From Vitellaria paradoxa (taxonomy: Eukaryota; Streptophyta; Magnoliopsida; Ericales; Sapotaceae): a stretch of 64,000 nt of DNA. Both the position numbers and the translations under genes were made by a program. The notes under the pieces were generated by a model. The model was not told the DNA's origin and made no database searches. It worked only from the letters and a program-made list of their open reading frames with translations. Positions 12,501-23,945 of this stretch are shown here, piece after piece (within the stretch, counting starts at the first letter, position 1; every line of letters begins with the position of its first letter). The DNA lies in assembly GCA_019916065.1 (NCBI GenBank), contig CM034233.1, positions 5,338,516 through 5,402,515 of the forward strand. The letters are read 5' to 3'.

Positions 12501-13027
12501 AAAGAATAAGGCTACCATTCCCTTGGGCCCTAAGGTTGTTTCGCCAAGTCAGGAATTGCCCACTACACTAATAAATGATGCCCAGAACAAGAGATGAAGT
12601 AGCAAATTAATAATTATTCACTAGCAGTTACTAGTTAGTACAAGAAATAAGTTAAAATTTGATTTGAAGCTCATAAGAAATGTAACTCTCATGGCCAGAA
12701 TATGTCAATCGTAAAACTATAATAAGCAGTCACGGAAAACATAATTTAGCAACTCTAATATTGCTAAGGACTAGCTTTTCCATATCTAACAATCCTCACT
12801 CCCAAATTTTTCACAATATAAGGAAAGCTGAACTAGCTTGGGATTACTACTCCATACATGCAATGCTTCATTAGAGTATTGAGCATAGGTAAAGAAATAC
12901 ACAAAACAGTGGAGATTAATGGCGTAACACAACCATGAATCATTTAAAAGACATAAATATCCATCAGCCTAAGAATACAGAGTCACCAATGTGGTAAGCT
13001 CACCCTTTTCTTCTGTGGCTCTCAAGA
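9503..13027. other. Long AT-rich intergenic stretch, no gene recognised
   Basis: Three and a half kilobases with high A+T, many A homopolymers and only short ORFs (for example about 10259-10513, 11538-11744 and 11942-12130), none of which resembles a known family or extends through plausible splice sites. A non-coding transcript or very old transposon remnants cannot be excluded. Confidence 0.5.
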
Positions 13028-15109
13028 TGTCACGCCTCCCAACATAATTGTCCGAAATGGGACAGCATGAGAATATGGGAACTAATAAAATTAAATGAAA
13101 CCTGTTCCAGAGTCAAGTTATAGCATAATAATAATTATCAGAACAACTAACACGTCCCTCATTCTCATATTAATAAACAAAAATGACATCAATCACAATA
13201 AATCTAAGGTCACACCCCAAGTGACACCATCCAAAGTTTCATACAGCCAAATAAACATCATCAATAAACAAGCTCATAATAAAAATAAGGTTAATGACCC
13301 ACACCCCGAGTCACACAAGTAAGATACAATAATCCAAATGCAAATCAATATTATAATAGGTCAATCCATCGGTATCACTCAGCTCCAGGTGACTACTTTT
13401 GACTTCGCCGGATCACCTGAAATATGGATGGATAGGGCAAATTTGCCCAATAGATAGGATCGTGCAAGTGTGCACGAGTTAATAGTAATCAGTATATAGC
13501 ATAACTAACAACAATATCAACCAAAACATAATAAAGCAATGCACATATGATGGAATGCAATGGCAAATGCATTCTCTAATCTCCATCTACCCCCAATCTT
13601 ATCCTGGGGTAGGTGACGCTTAATAAGCACGCGAGGTCACCAACCACACTGTTGCCCCTTACAGCCAACGTATATTCAATATATTATATATATATATATG
13701 AACCGAGTGGAGAACTGTGTTATACTAAGACTTAAGGGAACCGCGTTACACCCCCTAACTCTTATGTTAGGGAACCGTATACACCCCTTAATCAGCATCT
13801 ACTTAACTCAAGCAGGGTCCAACTACAATCTGAAGAAAAATCTCATAATCATGTCTCATAATTAACGTACCAACTCCAATAACTACGCTTTACTCATATA
13901 CATAGACTAGGAATCATCCGGTATTTTTAAAATCTCTTTTTATCATTTTTCTCAAATCATAGATCCCGCCAGATATATAACTCATGCCTCAACACGTCAT
14001 AACAATAATATGGCACTCTCGGCTAATCAACAATCATAACATAAAATGGATGATACCACCCCAGCCCATACACATGATATACTCAATCATGTAAATAAAC
14101 ATCATCACAATGTATAATTACATTGTCATTACACTTCATGATGATTTGGGGTTCATTCTATATTTAGAAATTCATAATAACTTCATTTGGGTACAAAACA
14201 TGTCTTTAAACGTAAAATTTGACATTTTAGAAATATTTCCGTACTGGTGCCCCGAACACCGGTGCTGTAGTCCAGACACCTCCCCAATATAGACACCCCA
14301 GACAATAGGTCCGGACACCCAAACCAACCGATCTGGACGCCCTAGTCGGTCGATCCAGACACCAGAGTCCAGTGTTCAGTTCCTAAGTTTGTTTCCAACG
14401 AAACTCAACTCCAAATCACCCCCAAATCACCCATTCAAGCCTCAATTTCACAATAACTTATGTATAAACACTTAAACACTTAAATTACATGTGTCTTCAC
14501 ATTTAATCAAAGAACAACTCAAATATATGCAAGATCTTCACATTTATATGCATATATACGCCCACATTCATATATACATATATATATACACAAATCTCAG
14601 GATATTCAACCAATCAAGCATATATATGCATCAAAATCATCCTAATAATGTCTAGAGTAAAATATAAGTCTCACCAACCTCAAATCCGAAGAGAAAAGAA
14701 GAAAAAAGAAGTAAAACTGGTTGAGCTCGCAACCTTAAAAGCTTATTTCTCCCACCTTGAGTCAAATCACACCGAAAATGGTCACTGCCACGACGATCAC
14801 AGTGTCGAATATTGCCCCGATCTGCTAGCCTTCTGCCCCAAATCACACTCTCTCTCATCCCTCTTTCTTCTCTCTCTTCCTCCGTTCTTTGGCAGCCAAA
14901 CCAACCGAAGAGGAAGAAGGAAAAAGAAAAAGAACGGGACAGGAAAGCAAGAAAAATGAGCTGGGCCTTTGGTCCAATTGTCCACTAAATATCAATTCGG
15001 GCCACACCCGACCTAGGAAAAATAAAATAAATCAACTCAATCTCACTATAAAAATTTTATTAGCCCAAAATAACACATAAATTGCCAAAAATAAATATCA
15101 AGTATTACA
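13028..15109 (-). mobile_element. Solo LTR, Ty3/gypsy-like (2.08 kb)
   Basis: Read on the minus strand the element begins TGTAATACTTGATATT (from 15109) and ends GGGAGGCGTGACA (to 13028), giving TGT...ACA ends. Flanks CAAGA (13023-13027) and TAAGA (15110-15114) form a 5-bp target-site duplication with one mismatch. No gag-pol follows on either side, so this is a solo LTR left by recombination between the two LTRs. Its length, the terminal GGCGTGACA and an internal stretch with repeated GGTTCCCT-containing units suit a plant Ty3/gypsy LTR. The ORFs inside (for example 14648-14959, Lys/Arg-rich) are not believed to be genes. Confidence 0.72.
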
Positions 15110-16854
15110 TAAGAAGTTTATCAACCTCACAATTGCCATGTCAAATAAATAAAAATAAGGAGAAAAGAAAGCGAGAGGCAAATTCTCATAACATGAAGTG
15201 TAATCAGCATCTAACATATTGCCGTTGGAAGCAAAAAAAAAAAATAGATAGCTAGGATCCAAAAGCTTGAATAAACTATACCTGTCAAAATGGAAACATG
15301 AGATTTTTCCTTAAAAAATGCAAGAGTATCAAATATTAAATCCCAATTATCTAACAAGATGCAAGATTTTTTCCCTTTGTGAAATTTAAAATGCAATAAA
15401 ATAGATAAAAAAAAGGCTCCGATGTCTTCATTTTATGAGATTCAAATGAACATAAAAGCAGCAAAAGAAATGCAGCGGAAAATAAAAGAAAAATAAGGCA
15501 ATTGTGAAAACAAAACAATTAATGAGAAATGGACAAAGTGAAATACATGTACCTATAATTACCATCTTTGATTGAGATGATTAATGAAAATCAGTCATTC
15601 AGGCTTAGGTACAGCAAAAATGAAAATTTGTGAAAAATGATGTGTTAAATAAACCACTGCTTTGATTAGACAACAATCAAAGAGAAGAATAAGTGATTCT
15701 GGACCAAACGATACACCTGTGAACTCAATGACAATCCACTTCAGAAATTACAGGAATCAAAAGCCATCCATATAGAAAACAATGAAATTGGCATACCAAG
15801 CCCCAATTCGATTGATATTTACCCGAAGATGATAAGATCCGAATGACATTACCACAATCACAACCCTATAAAGTAGAAAAGTTATTGAACCTTAATGATT
15901 CGGCAATCCTGACAAAAAATCAAGTCACTCCATCAGAATTCAGGTACTGCAAAAATGGAATTGTGAAAATTGTTGTGTTAAATAAACCACTTCTTCGATT
16001 AGACAAGAAAGAATATGCGATTCTGGACCAAAAGATACACCTGTGAACTCAATGACAATACACCTCAGAAATCACAGGAATCGAAGGCCACCACATAGAA
16101 AACAATGAAATTGGCATACCAAGCCCCAGGTTCGATCGATATTTACCCCAACATGATAAGATCCGAATGACGTTACCAACAATCACAACTCTATAACGTA
16201 GAAAAGGTTCAATGATTCAGCAATCTGGTCTGGAATGACTTTCCTAGGATCCAAATGGCATAGTTCCAACAATCAAAAACCCTATAAAGCAAGAATAGAG
16301 ACATTGAAACCCTAATAATTCGAAATATGATAAAAAATCAACGATTAAACGAATTAAAGGCAATGATTAATCACAACATACGGTACCGAGACAGCGGAAA
16401 TAGATGACGGATGAGATACAACGCTAAGTATTTGTTTGGAATAGGAGTTACGATGGGCTGGCTTGGGTTGGGTGCGGTATTAAATGAAATTACGCCTCTC
16501 GCTTCTATTTCAGTCTTGCTTGAAATTTATTAAGGATATTATCGCGAGCATTTGTTTCGGCACCAAAACTATTTTCTCAGTTTTTTTTTTTTTTTTATAG
16601 CTTACTTTCGCCTTATATGAATTTTTTAATTAAAATTTATTTTTCTTTTAAAAATTATAATTTTTAAACATATTAATCGCATTCTTAATAAAAATTAAAA
16701 TTAAATTAAAATTAAAATTTTACATCTATTTAATAAAATCAAAAAAGAATTAAAAATCAAACTTTTCGTTATATTTTTAAAATATATGAATTTTCAATAA
16801 ATAAAGTTAAAATAGTTTTGGCGCTGGAATAGAGCCTTAAAAATTTTATATTTA
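15110..16854. other. AT-rich intergenic DNA with a tandem duplication
   Basis: Non-coding DNA between the solo LTR and the next TIR element. Apart from the duplication at 15600-16232 (listed separately) nothing was recognised. 16440-16850 is plain AT-rich sequence. Confidence 0.5.
15600..16232. repeat. Direct tandem duplication, two units of about 300 bp
   Basis: Copy 1 (about 15600-15912) and copy 2 (about 15936-16232) share long blocks at an offset of about 333 bp. Shared blocks include TGTTAAATAAACCACT, GATACACCTGTGAACTCAAT, CATAGAAAACAATGAAATTGG and TGATAAGATCCGAATGAC. Divergence is roughly one base in ten, with small indels. Neither unit carries an open frame that the other keeps, so it is probably non-coding. 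Confidence 0.8.
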
Positions 16855-17528
16855 CAGCCCGATTGGATACCGCTAAAGCACGGGGCATAAATTTTGCCCA
16901 TGGGCCTCGCATTTTTTGCTTGGTTTGGCAGCCAATCTTCCCCGGTTTTGATTTTGCACGGTATTAAATTTAGCCCCCACGGAGGGATAATTTTAGCTAG
17001 GGTTTGGGCTAGCTAAAAATTATCCCCCTTCAAGTGGATAAATTTTTGAGGTTTTTAACCTTCGTTAATGGTATTGTAACTTGATTAAAATAAATATAAT
17101 GCTAATAAAAAATAATAGATATGCCAACAAGTCAAAATAAACATAATTAAAAAATTGGATAATAACCAACCATTCAAAAGTACATATTAAAAAAAAAAGT
17201 TTTTAAATAAATTTATAAAAAATTAAATTTTCAATGAAATAAATAATATAATTTCAAATTGTCCAAAAATAATTAAATAGAGTGGGTTTTACAATTTAAT
17301 ATTTAATTTAATAAGTAACCAAGTTAGTAAGAGCAAAAGAGTCATTTAATTGATTTTTTCATCCTTCGCTCCCTCTTATTTATAAAACATCCAAATTAAG
17401 TCAAAGTTATCCCCCTCCATAAACATCACATCAATGTGGGCCAACCCTTTAAAAATAATACCCCCTCTTATCTTATACCCCCTCTAAAACTTATCCTCCT
17501 AAAATTTTAGGACCATCTAATCGTGCCC
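16855..17528 (-). mobile_element. TIR element family A, copy 1 (PIF/Harbinger-like)
   Basis: A 674-bp non-coding element with ends CAGCCCGATTGGATACC and GGACCATCTAATCGTGCCC; the inverse of the right end is GGGCACGATTAGATGG, which matches the left end at most positions. TTA occurs directly on both sides (16852-16854 and 17529-17531), a 3-bp target-site duplication typical of PIF/Harbinger. Its interior is the reverse complement of copy 2 at 19858-20543, including the block around CCCCCTCCATAAACATCACA. No transposase ORF. Confidence 0.68.
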
Positions 17529-18337
17529 TTAAAGCAAAATATGTTGTACTTTTGCAAGTGTGGCTTAATTTATAATTTTTTTATCTTTTATTTTTATCCT
17601 AATCACAAAGCTTTCTCTTCTCTCCCACTCTTTTCTATTTAACTACAAATTTTGTTTATTTTTTTATATTTTATGGGTACAAGTATCAAATTATTTTATT
17701 AATTTTAAAAATTAATTTATAATTTAAAGGCACGCTTTATATATATAATAGGGGTGATCATTCAATTTTTAATTCGGGCATTCAGTTTTTTACTTGAATT
17801 ATAAAGAACTAAATTGTTTAAATTGAAAGTAGAAAATAAAATTAATCAAGGATGATATTAATATGCATAAACATTTAATTTTTAATATAAATTTTATAAA
17901 TTTATTATTATTATATTAGTCAAAATCATATTTATATATACAAACATTTGATTTAAAATTTTTGTATAAATTTACTGTAATATATAATTATATATATAAA
18001 TAACTACTTCAATTTTGGGTTCTTTCAACTTCACAGAAACAAAAAGTTAAATCAGATCGAAATATAATTTAGTTTAAAAAATAATCAAAATTAAAAAAAC
18101 AAATTAATCTAAAGTATTTAAAACTGACATGATACAATATGCATATAATTTAAAATTGACATGATATAGTATGCATATATTAATTTAAAATTGACATGAT
18201 TCGCTTCATAATAAAATAAATTAACTATTTAACATATTTATTAAATTGTAATACATTTAAGTATAAATACAAATACAAATAACACGAATTATAAATTCAA
18301 ATACAGACAACACTATTGCCATTCCTGCCAAAAACCT
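17529..18337. other. AT-rich intergenic, possible truncated hAT-like end
   Basis: Very AT-rich. At 17751 a TAGGGGTGATCATTCAA start resembles the left end of other hAT-like MITEs in this window, but no matching right end was found, so only a fragment is suspected. There is no gene. Confidence 0.35.
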
Positions 18338-18486
18338 TCAACGGATTGCCAAAACTAGAGCACCACCAACTCCTACAAAGACAAGCAATGTTCTACCTGT
18401 GATTCCTGCTGAAATTGCTACATTAAACATCAAAAGGATCTTTTCACCTTCCCATTTGATCTCATACAAAGACATATTGCCATAAG
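18338..18486 (-). pseudogene. Orphan exon-like ORF, unknown protein tail
   Basis: On the minus strand, after a good acceptor (AATACAG), an open frame reads GNMSLYEIKWEGEKILLMFN and then a hydrophobic stretch (VAISAGITG...LLVFVGVGGALVLAIR) to a TGA at 18338. It looks like the last coding exon of a small membrane protein. I do not recognise the family, and no upstream exon joins it in frame: the candidate block at about 18595-18632 has incompatible phase, and a C14 tract lies between. It is either a gene fragment carried along between two TIR elements or a gene with exons that I missed. Confidence 0.35.
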
Positions 18487-18681
18487 CTGTATTTAGCGAA
18501 GGACAATCAGAAGCATTAGACAAATTGTAAAACGTCCCCCCCCCCCCCCCCAAAAAAAAAAGAAAAGAGAGAAAGAGAGGGGTTCTAAAGATAACCTTGA
18601 ATTGCATGGAGGGTAAGTTTTCATTTTGATCTACATTTAATAACAAAAAAGATAATAAGAATTAGTAAGGTTTAAGAAGTA

Positions 18682-18883
18682 GACCCCGCGGTCTAATCCA
18701 GTAGTCAAGAAAGGCTCATTCCAAACTATAAACACGGGCGGCGGAAGTTCGAATCGTGCTGGGTGCACTACCGTGACTTAAATGGGAGATATCTTGAGTC
18801 GAGCCACTCTTCCCCTGGTTTGACAAGTTGGGGTGGGCTTATAATGGCCCTGCTCAACCCAGGTTCCGGGTCAAAAAAAAAAA
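18682..18883 (+). mobile_element. tRNA-derived SINE
   Basis: About 200 bp with a pol III A-box-like region (TCCAGTAGTCAAGAAAGG, about 18697), a clear B-box (AGTTCGAATCGTGC, about 18748) and a 3' A tail (18873-18883). Flanking AAGAAGTA and AAAAAGTA agree at 7 of 8 positions and may be a target-site duplication. It encodes nothing. Confidence 0.7.
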
Positions 18884-19857
18884 TCAAAAAGTAATTATTA
18901 AAATGAAAGTATAAAAGTATATTATTTGTACCTTTTCAAGCAAGTTAAGGATATTATCGAAAAGCAAGTAGATCCATTATATTTAACTCTTTGGAAAACA
19001 TGGCTCATTTCCAACCACATGCAGAGAACAAGGGTGCCCTCACTGATGTCCAAATTTTCCATATAATTGCAAAGAAAGAGTTGCTCAGTACAATGGTTCA
19101 TCTATAACGATGCAGTCTGATAAAATATAATATGAAAATCAAACTTTCTTCTAATACATTAAGTAACATCAACTATATTCCATCTTTCATAAAATTTGAT
19201 TTCTTGCTCTAGTAGGATCTCTTAGACAAGTAATTGCATACTAAAAATGAAAATGAGAGGCTAACATAACTTGTTATGTAATGTCGATGACATTATAGTC
19301 GTTCAAATGTATTCACACTTTTTAATTAAAAAAAAAAATACAAACGCATCCAACGATTTTGATCATAAATTATTGAACTGACATTACTTGTTATGTTAAT
19401 CCCAAATTCACTAGTAATAGAATAATTCAATACACGAGCCTATGCATTACAGAATTTGAGAATTGCAAACAACAAAAACACACATTCAAGGCCAGGATTT
19501 ATGTCTAAACTTTCAAAATAAAAGAAAAGAAAAGGAGAAAAAAAAACACTTGAATTAATTATCAGAATACCACACAGTAATATTCTGGATAAAACAGCAT
19601 TTGAAGTGGGATTTTATTTAAAAAAAATCACTGACAAGGATGGCTGCTACAAAATGGATCATCTCCGCACCACTATATGTTTAATGAAAAGTAGACATTT
19701 ATTGTCAGTCAACACAAATTTATAACTAAATAAATCTAAAATTCAGAAGAAGAAAAATCCATACACGGGTACTAATATACACATTTTGGTATCTCCCATT
19801 TTGTGAATCCAATCCAATAAATTGAATTCCACAAATGCCACTCAACTCTCTCACTTA
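18884..19857. other. AT-rich intergenic, no gene recognised
   Basis: No open frame, RNA gene or repeat could be supported between the SINE and the next TIR element. Confidence 0.5.
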
Positions 19858-20543
19858 TGGCTCGATTGGATGATACTAAAATTTCAAGGGATAAGTTTTA
19901 GAGGAGGTATAAGATAAGAGGAGATATTATTTTTAGATAGTTGGCCCACAATGATGTGATGTTTATGGAGGGGGATAACTTTGACTTGGTTTGGATGTTT
20001 TATAAATAAGAGGGGGTGAATGATAAAAAAAGCAGTCAAATGACTCTTTTGTCCTTGTGGTGTCCCAAACTTAATTATCCATTAAATTAAATATTAAATT
20101 ACAAAACTCACTCTACTTAATTATTTTTGAACAATTTGAAGTTATATTATTTATTTCATTCAAAATTTAATTTTTTATAAATTTATTTAAACAATTTTTT
20201 TTAAATATGTAATTTTGAATGGTTGGTTATTATTTAAGTTTATTTTTAATTATATTTATTTTGACTTGTTGGCCCATCTATTATTTTTTTTTACTAATAT
20301 TATATTTATTTTGATCAAATTAATGAGGGCTAACAACGTCAAAATAATAACTATTCCCCTGGATAAATTTTGGCTAGGGTCAAAGTCGCCCTAATTTTAT
20401 TCAGGAGATGACCGCGAGAGAAGAAAAGTAAAGACCCGGGAGGGGGGTAAGTTTGGTTGCCAAACCATAGCAAATGGGTGGAATCCACCCGTCTGGCCAC
20501 GTAAAATGTTTGGAGGGAGGCTTTCCCCGCATCCAAGCGGGCC
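19858..20543 (+). mobile_element. TIR element family A, copy 2 (PIF/Harbinger-like)
   Basis: A 686-bp element with left end TGGCTCGATTGGATGATAC and right end GCATCCAAGCGGGCC. TTA lies directly outside both ends (19855-19857 and 20544-20546). The interior matches copy 1 (16855) in inverted orientation and copy 3 (40472) in direct orientation, for example AGGGATAAGTTTTAGAGGA and GTTTATGGAGGGGGATAACT. Non-coding; the short ORFs inside are incidental. Confidence 0.7.
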
Positions 20544-20861
20544 TTAATTTGCTCCGATCTCAAGCAACTTTCATTTTCAACTTCATCAAAATAGAAAAAG
20601 AAAATATGGAGAAAGAATTTATAAAAGTATTAAAGAAAGAAAAAAAAAATAAGAACAGTATCCGTACGTGCATTCACACTAGCAAAAAAAAATGAAAAAC
20701 AAAATGAACAAATTTAAAATAATAATTCTCAAAGTACACCATTAGAATAAAGTTTTGAAAATGAACTTCGCTCGTTGTCGAAGTCCTAACAAATCCGATT
20801 ATAGTTTCAAATATAAAAAACAAAGCTCACAGCACGGTAAACCTAGACCCCAGCCTATAGC
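20544..20861. other. HMA gene 3' flank
   Basis: A-rich DNA between the TIR element and the stop codon. Presumably it contains the HMA 3' UTR; no distinct signal was recognised. Confidence 0.4.
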
Positions 20862-21804
20862 CTAACTTCTGCTGTAATAATCGTAATGCTGCGGCGGCGG
20901 TGACGGCCTTGGATAATAACAACCGTAGGAGCCCGACTGAGGCAAGTGGGCTCTGAACCAAGAGGGGTAAAATGCGCTCTGAGGTGGGTAGCGATGGCTC
21001 AGCGGTGGATATTGCAGATGATCCAGCGGCGGAGGCGGAGAAGGATGATACTGCCAATGATCCGGCGGAGGAGGAGGATGATATTGCAGATGATGCGCCG
21101 GCGGCGGCGGCATCGGCGGATGATGATGAAGCTTAATCACATTCCCGTATTCATTGTTTCTGTGTATGATGGGTTTCGAGTGGTGGAGTCTACAATAAGG
21201 ATCTCTGCACTCAATATCTTCAAATTCTCTCCGAGCTCCGTAATCTCCGAACTCGTGATTGGAATCGCCGCCATTTTGCTTCTCCCCACAACAGCAACAA
21301 CCGTCGTTGCCGCCGGAACTTTGCGTGCTCTTGGGGTCGTCGTAGGACAAGACCTCTGCTTTCTTCTTCTTCTTTTCAATCTTCTTCACGAGTGTGGCTG
21401 GGTCTACTTTTCCAGATACTGTAACTAGACCCTTCTCTGGATCAATATCAACTGCATCTACTCCTACAAAGGATTGGGAAAAAAAATAAAAATAAAAATA
21501 AAAAACAATAAAATTATATATAACTTGATTGTGATCGAAACATAATTGATCCCAAAAAAAAAAATGTATAATGAGAATGAGAGATCACTACCCTCGATTT
21601 TCTTCAACAATTTGTTTAAGTTCACGGCACATGCCTGGCAACAACCAATATTCACTCTCAAAACACAAGTCTGAAACAACATAATCCAAGTTGAACGTTC
21701 AAAGCCTACACCCCAAAAGATTTGTTCAAAACCAAAAAAAAAAAAAGGAAAATATTAAAAAATTTAATGAAAAGAAATACTGGGTTTCGAGCACGACGAT
21801 CCAT
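20862..21804 (-). CDS. HMA-domain protein with His/Pro/Tyr-rich tail
   Basis: Predicted 234-aa protein from three exons: 21781-21804 (24 nt, MDRRARNP), 21592-21670 and 20862-21463, all with GT-AG borders and a closed frame. Residues about 9-70 form a heavy-metal-associated fold: a first strand TCVLRVNIGCCQACAVNL, then IEGVDAVDIDPEKGLVTVSG and VDPATLVKKIEK. The metal site is GCCQAC, that is, a CxxC with an extra Cys before it. A Lys run and a CCCC cluster (GNDGCCCCGEK) follow, then a low-complexity tail of HHPP, QYHPPPPP and YPP blocks ending YYSRS. It resembles the plant HIPP/HPP group, which bind metals or act as chaperones, but there is no C-terminal CaaX box, so isoprenylation is not expected. 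The metal bound and the cell location are not readable. A telo-box pair lies about 110 bp upstream. Confidence 0.88.
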
Positions 21805-21911
21805 TGGGCGTTCTTCAAATGCGTGATTTATATTTGATTTTTCTTTAAAGAGGAGAGAGATGCAACAAAGTTAATTTCTGGGATGGAATAGGATGGGGGT
21901 TTGATCATTGT

Positions 21912-21932
21912 ATTTTAGGGTTTAGGGTTAGG
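21912..21932 (-). promoter_or_regulatory. Telo-box pair upstream of the HMA gene
   Basis: The plus strand reads TTTTAGGGTTTAGGGTTAGG, so the minus strand (the gene's sense) carries two overlapping AAACCCTAA-type telo-boxes about 110 bp before the start codon. Such motifs are known in 5' regions of plant growth-related genes. Whether it acts here is inference. Confidence 0.5.
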
Positions 21933-22570
21933 CCAATTGAGAAATTCAACTTTCCATTTTCTTTTGTACAACTTCCATAAATAAAAAAACTTACAAAGGC
22001 TCAAATAGAAAAAAGATACATATATATATTTAATTAAGGGAAAATTTAAAATGCTGATGTCTGATACATGTATATATAAGTAGATATACACGCATGTATA
22101 TGATCTTTCATGGCTTGAATACATGCAGTAAATCCTTGCCAAAAATATCTATACATACAGACATGAAAAACTTGCAATTAGACATTCAAGGGTGGATGAT
22201 CAAGCCAGATTGAAAAACCATATTAAATCAATTTGTAAACCAATCTCAATAAGCCTAAAAATAATTTTTAAGATAAAAAGAATTCTTTATCAGAATATTA
22301 TTAATATTTGAAAAAATATATAGAAATTAAATTGACACTGTTCCAGTTTCAGAAGCGAATTAAATGGGTGGATGATTATACTTTGAAATACGTAATACAA
22401 TTAAATCATAAGCGAATTAAATGGTAAATGATATATTGTGGTAGCGATTAGAGTCGTAAAAAATAAGAAAAAATAAGATAAAATGAGATAAAACGTGATT
22501 TTGAGTTAATTTTGACGTTTGGTATTTTTCTTTTCAAGTCGTATTTTTTAGAAATGAATAATAGCAAATC

Positions 22571-22850
22571 ATTAAAACGATTTTTCAAATTCGTTCTAAA
22601 CGGATTCAAAAAATCAACACTCAATTTACTGTACAATAGTTCTACTCTCTCTCGTGACAGTAGTAAATTGTTAGAGCAGTTTTTCAAATCTGTTCTAACG
22701 GATTCAAATAGTCTATTTCGAGATATACAACGCCAAAATTGTTAGAACGATTTTTTCAAATCCGTTCTAACAGATTCAAAAAATTTATATAAAATAACGA
22801 CAATAGTACCGTTTGAAAGTTTTTGACTCGAAAAATATATGATTGTCAAA
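22571..22850 (+). repeat. Three-fold AGAACG...CGTTCT motif repeat
   Basis: A motif of about 40 bp occurs three times: 22571-22612, 22671-22709 and 22742-22784. A typical copy is AGAACGATTTTTTCAAATCC followed by GTTCTAACAGATTC. Each copy contains an inverted pair AGAACG/CGTTCT, and the middle one also approaches a palindrome around CGTTCTAACGG. The right part (to about 22850) is homologous, inverted, to 6063-6180. It has no convincing coding capacity and looks like a non-autonomous transposon interior. Confidence 0.65.
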
Positions 22851-23945
22851 AATAAAAAATTACACACTTGATTAACTTCTTTCTGGATTTTTTATTTTTT
22901 TTTTAAGCAAAAAATTGAAATTTTTTTAAATTAGTAAAAGTAAGAATGTGCAAATGTGTAATAGAAAATTTTAATAATTTATAAAAATTGTTGGAGATTT
23001 ATTTTGTTTCTTAGCACTCCAAACAGTGAAATACATAATACAAATTGACACTGTTTCAGTCTCAGAAGAGAATTGGATAGATAAATAATTGGATGATTGC
23101 ATTTTAAAATATATAATACATTATAGGAGATAAAATCATCCCCGCTTGGTTTTGAAATATATAATGCATTACAGGAGGCAAAATTCTCCTAGCTTTAAGT
23201 AATAGTTTTGATTACGGGGTGGTACAAGACTTGCGCTAGTTATATTTATTTATAAATTTATTTGAACTTAACTCAAGATATAAATCAATTAAATATAAAC
23301 CATAATTTAAAATTATTATGCTATTGAACCAAATGAAAATTTTAACAGGCAATTCTAATATAAAATATCAAACCAATTAAACTCAACTCGAGATCTAATT
23401 ATCACTCGAGTTTGATTCAAAATAATAAAAAATTAAATTTAAATTATTTTTTTATGCTTGTTAAGCTCAATAAAATTAAATTAAACACCTCACTACTCAA
23501 CTCACACTCCTACACGACACATGACATGTTGATTTTAGGAAAATCGTGGACGGCAAATTAAGTTCTTCTCCACTTGTTTAGCTATGAGCGTTATCAGGTT
23601 GGTGGGGCATTGAACAATGATCATTCATTGCTCAAATTCATCCACTCAGATTTTGCCGCTTACAAAGTGACTACAGACAGCAACGACAACCATCCAAAAT
23701 GTAAAAAGAAGACAAGTTATTTATTTATTTAAAAAGGCAACATTATTTTCAGATATAACAGCGCTTTATTAAGAGTGGGACATCGTCAAGTAAAAAGTCA
23801 CAAGCCATGCAACGTTGTTCGGTATGTATAGTTACTATAGCATCATACAAACTGAGAATCAACACTTAATTCACAGTTCCCTCCAACTGATGTCTTCTCT
23901 CTGCTTCAAACTCACTCAACTCTGACACTAACAACATCAAGTTAA
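22851..23945. other. AT-rich intergenic upstream of the catalase 3' end
   Basis: No gene. About 23215-23515 contains AACTCGAG words and a TACGGGGTGG start with an ACTCCTA-like end, which may be a decayed relative of the TCGAGC-rich MITEs, but no flanking duplication was seen. Confidence 0.35.

Noticed and set aside
14648..14959. 103-aa plus-strand ORF rich in Lys and Arg, and overlapping minus ORFs
   Set aside because: It lies inside the solo LTR (13028-15109) and has no recognisable domain. The charged composition comes from GAAGAAAAAG repeats.
20946..21428. 160-aa plus-strand ORF opposite the HMA gene with Arg/Met runs
   Set aside because: It is the antisense shadow of the Pro/His-rich tail codons. 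The minus strand has the conserved HMA domain and correct splice sites.
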